From assembly GCF_900107665.1 (NCBI RefSeq), contig NZ_FNQT01000001.1, forward strand, positions 45,742-109,741: a stretch of 64,000 nucleotides of DNA. Direction: 5' to 3'. The translations under genes were made by a program, and so were the position numbers. The stretch is from Haloplanus vescus (lineage in GTDB: Archaea > Halobacteriota > Halobacteria > Halobacteriales > Haloferacaceae). Below the pieces are notes generated by a model. It had not been told where the DNA came from. It saw nothing but the letters and a program-made list of their open reading frames with translations, and made no database searches. Below are positions 7,775 to 16,109 of this stretch, one piece after another (the first letter of the stretch is position 1; each line of letters begins with the position of its first letter).

Positions 7775-7939
7775 TTACTCGTCTCGCGCTTTGAGCCACT
7801 CGTCGAGAAGCGTCCGAATCGCCGCGTCGCGGTTGTCGCGATGGTCGGTGAAGGCGATGTCGTCCACCTCGGCCAGCGTTTCGGCGTCCAACTCGACGGT
7901 CACAGACTCCATCTCCGCCAGTCCGTCTCCCTCGTCCAT
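7775..7939 (-). CDS. Small ribbon-helix-helix (CopG-like) protein
   Basis: This protein has 54 residues: a beta strand MESVTVELDAETL, then two helices with DDIAFTDHRDNRDAAIRTLLDEWL. This is the layout of haloarchaeal CopG/Arc-type proteins. It would bind DNA as a dimer. No toxin gene is adjacent, so it is not called an antitoxin. It is convergent with the DUF555 gene. Confidence 0.7.
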   Translation of the reverse strand: MDEGDGLAEMESVTVELDAETLAEVDDIAFTDHRDNRDAAIRTLLDEWLKARDE

Positions 7940-8007
7940 GGTGGTGTGGCACGCGAGCGGTCTACAAATAGGCCCGTCAGACGACCGTCCGGCGGACGTG
8001 TGACGCC

Positions 8008-8508
8008 TCAGTAGAAGTCCGATTTCGAGTCGTGGAACGGCGACGCCTCGTCGACGCGCTGAATCTTCGACGGCTCTCGGTGGCGGACGATGACCACGTC
8101 GTACGCGTCGTCGGCAGCGACTGTCTCACCGACGCTACTCAGCGAGGAGACGAGTCGCCCCGCGTTCTCGCTCCCGACGAACACCATCGACGCGTCCGCG
8201 TCGCGGGCCTGTTCGCGAAGACGACTGGCTATCGTCCCCGGTGTCGCCCGACGACCGACGGTGTCGTATCGGAACTCCGCGCTCGGGGCGTGTGTCGTCA
8301 CGGCCTCGTGGAGACGCCCCGCGACCGTCTCCAAGTCGAATTGCTCCCCTGCGTCGAGCCACCCGCGCTCGCGGGCGTAGGAGGCGTTCTCCTCGGGGAT
8401 TACGCTCACGGAGACTATCTGCTCGTCCAGTACTGTACCGAACTCCACCGCCCGCACCAGTGCCGTCTCGGCGAGGTCCGAGCCGTCGAACGGAACGACG
8501 AACGTCAT
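8008..8508 (-). CDS. UspA-family universal stress protein
   Basis: The 166-residue protein starts MTFVVPFDGSDLAETAL, the standard UspA first strand and helix. The C-terminal ATP-loop region is degenerate: MVFVGSENAGRLVSSLSSVGE takes the place of the usual GTHGRSG pattern, so nucleotide binding may be weak. The frame is open upstream to 8850, but the ATG at 8508 begins the domain exactly. It is divergent from the VOC gene. This is the most diverged of the four UspA proteins in the window. Confidence 0.82.
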   Translation of the reverse strand: MTFVVPFDGSDLAETALVRAVEFGTVLDEQIVSVSVIPEENASYARERGWLDAGEQFDLETVAGRLHEAVTTHAPSAEFRYDTVGRRATPGTIASRLREQARDADASMVFVGSENAGRLVSSLSSVGETVAADDAYDVVIVRHREPSKIQRVDEASPFHDSKSDFY

Positions 8509-8583
8509 ACCGTACCGAGGGTGCCGTGGGTAGTAAGCTCTCGGACCGAAGCGGCTTTGTCGACGGCCCGCCGCCGGCCTGAT

Positions 8584-9003
8584 ATGACTCGACTCGCCGC
8601 GCACCACTTCGGCGTGACCGTCGCCGACTTGGACCGTGCCGTCGACTTCTACCGCGACACCTTCGACCTCGGCGACCCCGAGCGTTTCAGCGTTGCCGGC
8701 GAGGCCTTCTCCGAGGCCGTCGACGTTGACGGCGCGACCGGGCGGTTCGCCCACTTCACGCTCGACGGTGCTCGCATCGAACTCGTCGAGTACGACCCCG
8801 CAGGCGACGACGCGACCGGGTCGGCGGTGAACCAGCCCGGTGCGAAACATCTCGGCCTCGCGGTCGACGACCTCGACGCCTTCTACGCCGACCTCGATTC
8901 GAGCGTCACGACGCTGAGCGAACCCCAGACGACCGAAAGCGGGACGCGCATCTGCTTCGTTCGCGACCCGGAGGGGAACCTAGTCGAGGTGCTGGAGGCG
9001 TAG
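8584..9003 (+). CDS. VOC-fold (glyoxalase/dioxygenase superfamily) protein
   Basis: The 139-residue protein has two beta-alpha-beta-beta-beta halves. The N-terminal half begins HHFGVTVADLDRAVDFYRD, and the C-terminal half contains KHLGLAVDDLDAFYADL and the terminal FVRDPEGNLVEVLE. Metal ligands would be His in HHFGV, Glu in IELVEY, His in KHLGL and Glu in LVEVLE. The substrate cannot be told from sequence. Confidence 0.85.
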   Translation: MTRLAAHHFGVTVADLDRAVDFYRDTFDLGDPERFSVAGEAFSEAVDVDGATGRFAHFTLDGARIELVEYDPAGDDATGSAVNQPGAKHLGLAVDDLDAFYADLDSSVTTLSEPQTTESGTRICFVRDPEGNLVEVLEA

Positions 9004-9022
9004 GCGACGCGGTTCGAGGACG

Positions 9023-9130
9023 TTACCCGCCGAAGTAGAGGACCGCGTACGCGAGGACGGCCGCGAGGAGGAGGAAGATCATCAGGTAGTCGAACAGTCC
9101 TTCGGGTGTGGTGCTGGATGGAAGGTTCAT
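9023..9130 (-). CDS. 35-residue single-helix membrane protein
   Basis: The ATG at 9130 opens a short frame. A polar N-terminus (LPSSTTPEGLFDY) is followed by one transmembrane helix of about 20 residues (MIFLLLAAVLAYAVLYF) and GG. Codons are GC-rich at third positions. Very short single-span proteins of this kind are common in haloarchaea, but I do not recognise this one. Confidence 0.5.
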   Translation of the reverse strand: MNLPSSTTPEGLFDYLMIFLLLAAVLAYAVLYFGG

Positions 9131-9217
9131 GCGCCGCCCTACAACGGCATCCTTCAAGACTGTGGCGCTTCTCGGGGCCAACAGAGATAACCGTTCGCCC
9201 CGTCAGTCTCCCATCGA

Positions 9218-10492
9218 ATGCCCTTCACGCGACGGAATGTCCTCGCTGCGGCCGCGCTCGCCCAAGCGACTGCCCTCAGCGGGTGTTTCGGCGGTGGCGG
9301 CGACACCGAGACGACACCGACCGACAGCGGCCCGACCGACGAGCAGTCGGCGACGGGGACGGCGACGGCCACGGCCACGCAGTCCCCCTCTGCGACGCCG
9401 ACGGCGACGCCCGTCGCTGACGCCGAACTCGCCGCGGCGACGACGGCCATCGTCGACGAGTACGCGTGGTTCCGGGACGACTACGACAGCGCACTGACGC
9501 AGTTCCGCGTCGCCGTCGGGTCCGTCTACGACACGCTCTCGGAGATTCAGTCCGCCTCGGAGCGAACCGAGGCGGACGTGACGGCGTTTCGCGAGGCATC
9601 GACCGACCTCGCCTCGTTCGTCCAGTCGACGCTCCAACCGCATTTCGACGTCGACGCGGCGCTTCGTATCGGGGACAACGTGTACGTCCGGGACTTCGAG
9701 CGAGCGGTCTCTCGCGACGACCAGCAACTGCAGGATTCCGTCCTCTCCCGTGCGAAGTCGTACTACCAGCGCGTCCGTTCCAGCGGTTACGTCGCCAATG
9801 AACTCTCACGCCGCCCGGTCCACGACTCCCTGTACGATATGCTGGTTCCCAGCGGTGCCGGTGACCACATCGTGGCGCTCGTCGGCGACGAGTTCGTGAC
9901 GTGGGCCCACCCCGACAAGACCGAATCCACCAGCGACGACGGCGTCGCTCAGCACACCCACGAGTTCCCGAGCGGATACCGCGTGTACACGCACGCCCAC
10001 GACCATCGGACGGGGCACTCGCTTCGCGACCACACGAACGAACCGCCGCTGAACGAGCTCTACGCCTACGGCGACGGCGACGTGGCGATTCTCGAAGACG
10101 CGGCGTCGTGGCGGGAGCGCCTTGACGACTTCCAGCCCGCGTTCACCGGGCTGTTCGCCCCGCTTAAATCCGAGAACCCGGCGACGGCGCTCACGCTCTT
10201 TCTGGGCACCATCGGTCCGAACTTCGACTCGACGCCCGTCTACGTCGAGACGTTCGAGAGCGTCGACGCCGCCCAAGCCGCCGTCGACGACGACATCGGG
10301 ACGGAGGGAACGACCACTCTCGCAGGACAGGAGTGGGAGCGCGTCTTCTACGACGCCGCCGACACGACGATTTACGCGTACCGGCTCCGCGCCGGGTCGG
10401 CCGTCGTCGCCGCGCTTCCCTCCGACGTGCCGTGGGAGCGTCGCCGCGACCCGGCGGCAGACCTGAAGGGGACGTGGCTCGCCGGGGAGTGA
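9218..10492 (+). CDS. Tat-exported lipoprotein of unknown function
   Basis: The 424-residue protein has a Tat signal (TRRNVLAAAAL) and lipobox LSGC at residues 20-23, followed by a Thr/Ser-rich linker (about 28-65) typical of haloarchaeal lipoproteins. The mature domain is acidic and has no motif I recognise. A cluster of His in TPAD-like segments (QHTHEFPSGYRVYTHAHDHRTGH would be one such region, near residues 246-268) could bind metal. A TATA-like AGATAACC at 9185-9192 supports a leaderless start. Followed 65 bp later by the malic enzyme, which has its own promoter. Confidence 0.7.
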   Translation: MPFTRRNVLAAAALAQATALSGCFGGGGDTETTPTDSGPTDEQSATGTATATATQSPSATPTATPVADAELAAATTAIVDEYAWFRDDYDSALTQFRVAVGSVYDTLSEIQSASERTEADVTAFREASTDLASFVQSTLQPHFDVDAALRIGDNVYVRDFERAVSRDDQQLQDSVLSRAKSYYQRVRSSGYVANELSRRPVHDSLYDMLVPSGAGDHIVALVGDEFVTWAHPDKTESTSDDGVAQHTHEFPSGYRVYTHAHDHRTGHSLRDHTNEPPLNELYAYGDGDVAILEDAASWRERLDDFQPAFTGLFAPLKSENPATALTLFLGTIGPNFDSTPVYVETFESVDAAQAAVDDDIGTEGTTTLAGQEWERVFYDAADTTIYAYRLRAGSAVVAALPSDVPWERRRDPAADLKGTWLAGE

Positions 10493-10556
10493 GTGAAGCC
10501 GTACGAGTTCTGCCGACGCGGGCACCTTTTATCAGGCGACGTGCCGAGACGCGGGT

Positions 10557-12818
10557 ATGGGACTCGACGAAGACGCACTCGACTACCACCGGCGTGACCC
10601 GCCGGGCAAAGTCGCCATCGAGACGACGAAACCGACCAGCACCCAGCGAGACCTGAGTCTCGCCTACTCGCCCGGCGTCGCCGCGCCCTGCCGGGCCATC
10701 GCGGAGGACCCCACCGACGCCTACACCTACACCTCGAAGGGCAACCTCGTCGGCATGGTGTCGAACGGGTCGGCGGTGCTCGGCCTCGGCGACATCGGCG
10801 CGCAAGCGTCCAAACCCGTCATCGAGGGGAAGGGCGTCCTGCTCAAGCGCTTCGCCGACATCGACGTCTTCGATTTCGAACTCGACACGGACGACCCCGA
10901 CGCCATCGTCGAGGCCGTCTCGCTCACCGAACCCTCCTTCGGCGGCATCCACGTCGAGGACATCAAGGCGCCCGAATGCTTCGAAATCGAGGAGCGCCTC
11001 CGCGAGCGAATGGACATCCCCGTCTACCACGACGACCAGCACGGCACCGCCATCGTCTCGGGCGCTGCCCTCATCAACGGCGCCGAACTCGTCGACAAGG
11101 ACATCGAGAATCTGGAGGTGGCCTTCGCCGGCGCGGGGGCGAGCGCAATCGCCACCGCCGACTTCTACGTCTCCCTCGGCGTCCCCCGCGAGAACATCAC
11201 GCTCGTCGACTCTGAGGGCATCGTCACCACCGACCGCGCCGAGGCGGGCGAGGTCAACGACTACAAGGCCGCGTTCGCGCAGGACCGCCCGGCCGGTGAC
11301 CTCGCCGGCGCGATGGAGGGCGTCGACGTGTTCGTCGGCCTCGCCGTCGGCGACCTCGTCGACCAAGACATGGTGCGGTCGATGGCCGAGGACCCCATCG
11401 TCTTCGCGATGGCCAACCCCGAACCCGAAATCGGGTATCACGAGGCGCGCGAGGCCCGCGACGACACCGTCATCGCCGCCACCGGGCGCTCCGACTTCCC
11501 GAATCAGGTGAACAACGTCCTCTGTTTCCCCTTCATGTTCCGCGGGGCGCTGGACGTACGCGCCACCGAAATCAACGAGACGATGAAAGTCGCCGCCGCC
11601 CGCGCGCTCGCCCAGCTGGCGCGCAAGGACGTGCCCGACGCGGTGGCGAAAGCCTACGGCGACGACCCGCTTCAGTTCGGCCCCGAGTATCTCATCCCGA
11701 AGGCGCTCGACCCGCGCGTGCTCTTCGAGGTGGCGCCCGCCGTCGCCGAGGCGGCCGTCGAAACCGGCGTTGCTCGACTGGACCGTGACCTCGACGCCTA
11801 CGTCGAGGAGCTCGAAGCCCGCCTCGGGAAGGACCGCGAGATGATGCGTATCGTCCTCAACAAGGCCAAAACGGACCCCAAGCGGGTCGCGCTCGCGGAG
11901 GGGACGAACGAGAAGACCATCCGCGCAGCCTCCCAAATCGTCGAGGAGGGCATCGCGACGCCCGTCCTCCTCGGGGACCGGCAGACCATCGAGCGCCGGG
12001 TGGCCGAACTCGGTCTGGACTTCGAACCCGAAATCGTCGACCCCACCGAGGCCGACGTCGACGCCTACGCCGACCACCTCTACGAGGAACGGCAGCGAAA
12101 GGGCATCACGCGCGTCGAGGCCGAAGAGCTCGTCCGCACCGACACCGACTACTTCGGGAGCGTGATGGTCGAAATGGGCGACGCCGACGCCCTCCTCACG
12201 GGCCTCACGCACCACTACCCCTCGGCGCTGCGGCCACCGCTTCAGATTATCGGCACCGCGGACGACGCCGACTACGTGGCGGGCGTGTACATGCTCACCT
12301 TCCGCAACCGGGTCGTCTTCGTCGCCGACACGACGGTGAACCAAGACCCGGGCGCCGAGGAGCTGGCCGAAATCGGCCGGCACACGGGCGAGCTGGCCCG
12401 CCGGTTCAACGTCGAGCCACGGGCCGCGTTCCTCTCGTACTCGGACTTCGGGAGCGTGGACAACGAGGGGACGCGAAAGCCCCGAGAGGCGGCCCAGACC
12501 CTCCGCGACGACCCTACGGTGGACTTCCCCGTCGACGGCGAAATGCAGGCCGACACCGCCGTCGTCGAGGACATCCTCGAAGGGACGTACGACTTCGCCG
12601 ACCTTGACGACCCGGCGAACGTGCTCATCTTCCCGAACCTCGAAGCGGGCAACATCGGTTACAAGCTTCTCCAGCGACTCGGGGGCGCCGACGCCATCGG
12701 CCCGATGCTGGTCGGGATGGACAAGCCGGTCCACGTCCTCCAGCGCGGTGACGAAGTGAACGACATCGTCAACCTCGCGGGCGTGGCCGTCGTCGACGCC
12801 CAAGAGCGCGACGCGTAG
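10557..12818 (+). CDS. maeB: NADP-dependent malic enzyme with C-terminal phosphate-acetyltransferase-like domain
   Basis: The 753-residue enzyme converts malate to pyruvate and CO2. Residues 1-420 form the malic enzyme: SLAYSPGVAAPC, the metal-site segment VYHDDQHGTA and the Rossmann stretch FAGAGASAIA. Residues 430-753 form the phosphotransacetylase-like domain (RIVLNKAKTDPKRVALAEG at its start; DKPVHVLQRG near its end), which in bacterial MaeB is regulatory and responds to acetyl-CoA. Length matches the fused family. A TATA-like CTTTTATC at 10,526-10,533 lies 27 nt before the ATG. Confidence 0.95.
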   Translation: MGLDEDALDYHRRDPPGKVAIETTKPTSTQRDLSLAYSPGVAAPCRAIAEDPTDAYTYTSKGNLVGMVSNGSAVLGLGDIGAQASKPVIEGKGVLLKRFADIDVFDFELDTDDPDAIVEAVSLTEPSFGGIHVEDIKAPECFEIEERLRERMDIPVYHDDQHGTAIVSGAALINGAELVDKDIENLEVAFAGAGASAIATADFYVSLGVPRENITLVDSEGIVTTDRAEAGEVNDYKAAFAQDRPAGDLAGAMEGVDVFVGLAVGDLVDQDMVRSMAEDPIVFAMANPEPEIGYHEAREARDDTVIAATGRSDFPNQVNNVLCFPFMFRGALDVRATEINETMKVAAARALAQLARKDVPDAVAKAYGDDPLQFGPEYLIPKALDPRVLFEVAPAVAEAAVETGVARLDRDLDAYVEELEARLGKDREMMRIVLNKAKTDPKRVALAEGTNEKTIRAASQIVEEGIATPVLLGDRQTIERRVAELGLDFEPEIVDPTEADVDAYADHLYEERQRKGITRVEAEELVRTDTDYFGSVMVEMGDADALLTGLTHHYPSALRPPLQIIGTADDADYVAGVYMLTFRNRVVFVADTTVNQDPGAEELAEIGRHTGELARRFNVEPRAAFLSYSDFGSVDNEGTRKPREAAQTLRDDPTVDFPVDGEMQADTAVVEDILEGTYDFADLDDPANVLIFPNLEAGNIGYKLLQRLGGADAIGPMLVGMDKPVHVLQRGDEVNDIVNLAGVAVVDAQERDA

Positions 12819-12828
12819 CGTTCCGGTC

Positions 12829-12907
12829 ATACTGTTGGCTGTAACTGATTCAAAACATTCGGCACTCCGGGTGCCGAACCTCTGTATTGACTTACAGCCG
12901 ACAGTAT
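12829..12907. repeat. 79-bp nested palindromic element between convergent genes
   Basis: The outer arms are 16 bp (12,829-12,844 and 12,892-12,907) with a single mismatch that still pairs as G-U in RNA. They enclose a second perfect 8-bp hairpin TTCGGCAC/GTGCCGAA (12,858-12,865 and 12,871-12,878). It fills nearly all the space between maeB and the convergent UspA gene, and its right end touches the UspA stop codon. It could be a bidirectional terminator or a small palindromic mobile element. Confidence 0.8.
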
Positions 12908-13344
12908 CAGTCGTCGTCGCCGATGTTGACGACGAACACCGGGACAGTGGCGTTCTCGACGACACGTTCGGTGACACTCCCGAGGTGAGCGAGGCGGTCA
13001 CGCCCCGTCCGGCCGTGCGTTCCCATGGTGATGACGTCGATGTCGGCCTCGTCGGCGTAGCCGAGGATGGCCTTGTACGGGATGCCCTCGCGGACGGCGG
13101 TGACGGCGTCCACGCCGGCCTCGCCCGCGGCGGCCGCGACGGCGGCGACGGCCTCCTCCCCGCGCTCGGTCAACTCCGCAATCAGGTCCTCGCGGTCCTC
13201 GTCGGCCGCGAGTTCGAATCGGCGGTCGACCACGTACAGCGCGTGAATCGTCGCGTCGTGGTTGCGCGCCATCTCCAGCGCGTGTTCGAGCGTTCGGTCG
13301 ACACCCTCGCTCCCGTCCGTCGGGACGAGTATCGAGTCGTACAT
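12907..13344 (-). CDS. UspA-family universal stress protein
   Basis: The 145-residue protein begins MYDSILVPTDGSEG and has a full ATP-binding signature near the C-terminus: GTHGRTGRDRLAHLGSVTERV (Gly-x2-Gly-x9-Gly-Ser/Thr pattern, about residues 106-127). It is therefore probably of the ATP-binding type. The ATG at 13,344 gives the canonical start; the open frame upstream to 13,404 is not protein-like. It is divergent from a DUF7563 zinc protein gene. Confidence 0.92.
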   Translation of the reverse strand: MYDSILVPTDGSEGVDRTLEHALEMARNHDATIHALYVVDRRFELAADEDREDLIAELTERGEEAVAAVAAAAGEAGVDAVTAVREGIPYKAILGYADEADIDVITMGTHGRTGRDRLAHLGSVTERVVENATVPVFVVNIGDDD

Positions 13345-13431
13345 GCTTCGGGGTAAGCCCCGGGGACACTTCAAACGCGCCGCCGAACCGGCCGTAACGT
13401 ACATATCAGTCGCAGGTAGTCGTGTTGACGT

Positions 13432-13587
13432 ATGCCGAGCTGTCAGAACTGTGGGTCGTTCGTCACGGACGACTACGTCCGAGTGTTCGCCCCGAACGGC
13501 ATGTCAGAACCGCGCGTCTGCCCGAACTGCGAGGACCTCGTTCGCGACGGCGCGGACGTCCGACAGGCGCGGGCGAGACGCACCTGA
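13432..13587 (+). CDS. DUF7563-type small zinc-ribbon protein
   Basis: This protein has 51 residues. Two CxxC knuckles, CQNC at residues 4-7 and CPNC near residue 31, frame a short basic-acidic sheet region (FVTDDYVRVF). This is the haloarchaeal DUF7563 pattern. It is closely similar to the 52-residue protein at 52,606, and both lie near a UspA gene. The function is unknown; such single-zinc proteins may bind nucleic acid or protein. Confidence 0.8.
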   Translation: MPSCQNCGSFVTDDYVRVFAPNGMSEPRVCPNCEDLVRDGADVRQARARRT

Positions 13588-13590
13588 CCG

Positions 13591-14235
13591 TTACTCGGTG
13601 GCGTGCTCCAGTCCCTGGAGCAGCGAGACGACCTGTTCCGACTCGTTCGAGAGCTGCTGCGGGTAGATAGCCACCGCGACGACGAAGTCGCTCCCGTGCT
13701 GGAATTTCGTCGCGTGCAGATAGACGTCCATCTGTGACCCCGCGAGCGACGCCGTCCCCTCGAACTTCGACACGCTGGTCGACTGGCCGAGCGTTGCGAC
13801 GCTCTGCTGGTCCACTTGCTCGCCGACGGTGACGCCGTCGTACTGCGACTCGAACTGCTGGAGGACGGCCGTCTCGGACATGTCCTCGATAGGGTTGAAC
13901 GTCTTGCCCGCGATCTCGACCTGCGGGCTGGTGTAGGTGACGAAGACGGCGGCTCGCTCGGAGCCGAGCGGTCCCATGTCGACCTGCCGTTCGTACTGCG
14001 CGAGTTGGTTCACGATGGTGACCGTGCGGGTCTGTCCAGCGGCGGAGAACTCCCGTTCGACCGTCTGGTCGGTGACGTTGGTCTCCTCGTACGGCGATTC
14101 CTCGACCGTCGAATCGGCGACAGTCGCCGGCGACGCCGTGAACTCCAGCGCTCCCTCTCCCGTGATGAATCCGCACCCAGCTGTCGTCGCGAGCGCGCCC
14201 GCAGCGAGCGTGACGACTCCCCGTCGAGTGTGCAT
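13591..14235 (-). CDS. DUF6517 family lipoprotein
   Basis: The 214-residue protein has a Tat-type signal (MHTRRGVVTLAAGAL) and lipobox TAGC at residues 18-21. The mature part (LEFTASPATVADSTVEES) and the later segments with FNPIEDMSE and QFESQYDGVTVGEQ match my recollection of the haloarchaeal DUF6517 family, of unknown function. The frame is open far upstream, but only the ATG at 14,235 gives a signal peptide. It is anchored on the outside of the membrane. It ends 3 bp from the convergent zinc protein gene. Confidence 0.75.
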   Translation of the reverse strand: MHTRRGVVTLAAGALATTAGCGFITGEGALEFTASPATVADSTVEESPYEETNVTDQTVEREFSAAGQTRTVTIVNQLAQYERQVDMGPLGSERAAVFVTYTSPQVEIAGKTFNPIEDMSETAVLQQFESQYDGVTVGEQVDQQSVATLGQSTSVSKFEGTASLAGSQMDVYLHATKFQHGSDFVVAVAIYPQQLSNESEQVVSLLQGLEHATE

Positions 14236-14328
14236 ACCCCATCCAGCGGGGCCAACGCAAAAAGCGACCCACCTCATCGTCGCCGGACCGACCGCCTCGC
14301 TTTTACTCGTCGCTCCGGTAGGATGGCC

Positions 14329-15129
14329 ATGCTCACCTTCGTCGGCCTCGGTCTCTACGACGAGCGGTCGATAACGGTCGAGGGCCGCGACGCCCTCCGG
14401 GCCGCCGACCGCGCTTTCGCCGAGTTCTACACCAGCCGTCTCGTCGGCACCAGCGTCGAATCGCTCGAAGCCCACCACGACGTCGACATCGAGGTCCGCG
14501 ACCGGGCGGGCGTCGAACAGCACCCCGAACCCATCCTCGACGCCGCCGAGAGCGAGGACGTGGTCTTTCTCACCGCGGGCGACTCGATGATATCGACGAC
14601 CCACGTCGACCTCCGCCTTCGCGCCATGGAGCGCGGCATCGACACGCGGGTCGTCCACGGCGTCTCCGCCTCGTCGGCGGCGAGCGGCCTCACCGGCCTC
14701 CAGAACTACCGCTTCGGCAAGGCGGTCACGCTCCCGTTCCCTCGCGCCCACGGCGCCGACGGCGTACCCGCCTCGGTCGTCGAGAGCGTCGACGCCAACC
14801 GCGAACGCGGCCTGCACACGCTGGTCTACCTCGACATCAAGGTGGATGACGGGCGCGGCACGGACGCGGGCGAGACGTTCATGACCGCCGACGTGGCCGC
14901 CGGCTTGCTCGCCGAGGAGTGGCCCGACAGACTCGCCGTCGCCGTCGCACGGGCCGGCAGTCCCAATCCCGTCGTCGACGCCGACCGACTCTCGGCGCTC
15001 GCCACGCGCGATTTCGGCGACCCGCTTCACATGCTGGTCATCCCCGGTGACCTGCATCACGTCGAAGTCGACGCGTTGGAAACCCTCGGTGGCGCGCCGG
15101 CCGAGTTGCTCGACGACGCGTCGGGTTAG
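14329..15129 (+). CDS. dphB: Diphthine synthase
   Basis: This S-adenosylmethionine-dependent methyltransferase methylates the modified His of elongation factor 2 on the way to diphthamide. The 266-residue protein shows the tetrapyrrole-methylase-like fold: MLTFVGLGLYDERSITVEG, VVFLTAGDSMISTTHVDLRL and the GLQNYRFGKAVTLPFP region. The ATG at 14,329 is favoured because the TTTTAC element at 14,301-14,306 lies about 26 nt upstream and the family begins MLTF. An ATG two codons earlier (14,323) is also possible. It shares a TTAG stop tetranucleotide with artA. Confidence 0.95.
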   Translation: MLTFVGLGLYDERSITVEGRDALRAADRAFAEFYTSRLVGTSVESLEAHHDVDIEVRDRAGVEQHPEPILDAAESEDVVFLTAGDSMISTTHVDLRLRAMERGIDTRVVHGVSASSAASGLTGLQNYRFGKAVTLPFPRAHGADGVPASVVESVDANRERGLHTLVYLDIKVDDGRGTDAGETFMTADVAAGLLAEEWPDRLAVAVARAGSPNPVVDADRLSALATRDFGDPLHMLVIPGDLHHVEVDALETLGGAPAELLDDASG

Positions 15130-16070
15130 TCGGCGCCCGGACCCACGTCGCTCTGCTCCGGCAGGTCGAGCGCTTCCCGGAGGTCGTACTCCTCGCGCGT
15201 GACGACGTAGAGCACGTCCTCGACGATGGTCAGGAGCTCGGGAAGTTCCCGGACTACGAGATACGTGACGCCGACGAGGGCGACGACGGCGAGCACCTGA
15301 CTGATGATGCGGTCCGAGATGTAGAACGAGACCTTGTAGGGGTCGGTGCCGCCGAACAGGAAGAGTATCTCGTCGACGAACCACTGCATGTACTGCTTGC
15401 CGAACATCAGGCCGATGAACGTCGTCCGCGCGATGTTGAGGACGTAGATGACGGGGACGGCGATGGCGAGCGCCCGGACCTTCCGGCTCAGCGGTGCCTC
15501 GACGGCGGCGATGAGGCCGACGAAGATGGCGATGCTACCCAGCCCCGTACACGCGAGGATAATCGAGAAGAGGATGATGTGCCCGCCCTCGGTGACGAAT
15601 TTGAACGTGTTGAGATAGCCTTGGTCGCCCTCGACGAGCGTCGGCGAGTAGCCGAGCAGTTCCATCGCCCACTGGGTCTGTCCCGTGGTGTGAGAGATGA
15701 GGACGTACCGCGGCGAGGGGAGCGAGACGCCCCACAGCGTGAGCGCCGGAATCGTCTCGAAGGGGAGGTAGACGACGCCCATCACCGCGACGGCACGCGA
15801 GAGGACGAACAGCGAGTCCCGGCCGTCGTAGAGGAGGTAGCCGACGTAGAGCGAGGCGGGGACGGCCGCGAGCGAGAGGAAGCCCTCGACGAAGCTCTTC
15901 TGGACGAACGCGAAGTGGGGGACGAGCGCCGCCCAGAAGACGGCGAAGACGCCCCACGCGCCGACGGTGGCCGCTCGGGCGTAGTCGCTCTCGCGCCAGC
16001 GGAGGAGCACGCCGAGCAGAAAGAGGCCGACGACAGCCCAGGCGAGGGCGTCGGTGAGTGGGCCAGCCAT
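15126..16070 (-). CDS. artA: Archaeosortase A
   Basis: This integral membrane transpeptidase cuts the PGF-CTERM sorting signal of surface proteins and attaches them to archaeal lipid. The 314-residue protein has about eight membrane segments. The catalytic residues known from the Haloferax volcanii enzyme are present: Cys174 in ACTGLG, Arg215 in ARTTFIG and Arg254 in FYISDR. The PGF-CTERM protein encoded at 36,262-38,964 is a candidate substrate. It lies 39 bp after the iron-type lipoprotein gene on the same strand, so cotranscription is possible. Confidence 0.95.
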   Translation of the reverse strand: MAGPLTDALAWAVVGLFLLGVLLRWRESDYARAATVGAWGVFAVFWAALVPHFAFVQKSFVEGFLSLAAVPASLYVGYLLYDGRDSLFVLSRAVAVMGVVYLPFETIPALTLWGVSLPSPRYVLISHTTGQTQWAMELLGYSPTLVEGDQGYLNTFKFVTEGGHIILFSIILACTGLGSIAIFVGLIAAVEAPLSRKVRALAIAVPVIYVLNIARTTFIGLMFGKQYMQWFVDEILFLFGGTDPYKVSFYISDRIISQVLAVVALVGVTYLVVRELPELLTIVEDVLYVVTREEYDLREALDLPEQSDVGPGAD

Positions 16071-16109
16071 ACGCGACGGAACGGCACCCAGCGATATATC
16101 CCTTGTCGT

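Noticed and set aside
7775-7939. Antitoxin of a toxin-antitoxin pair
   Set aside because: The ribbon-helix-helix protein has no adjacent toxin-like gene; the neighbours are DUF555 and UspA.
10191-13001. 936-codon minus-strand frame opposite maeB
   Set aside because: Antisense shadow of the malic enzyme, whose domains and promoter are clear on the plus strand.
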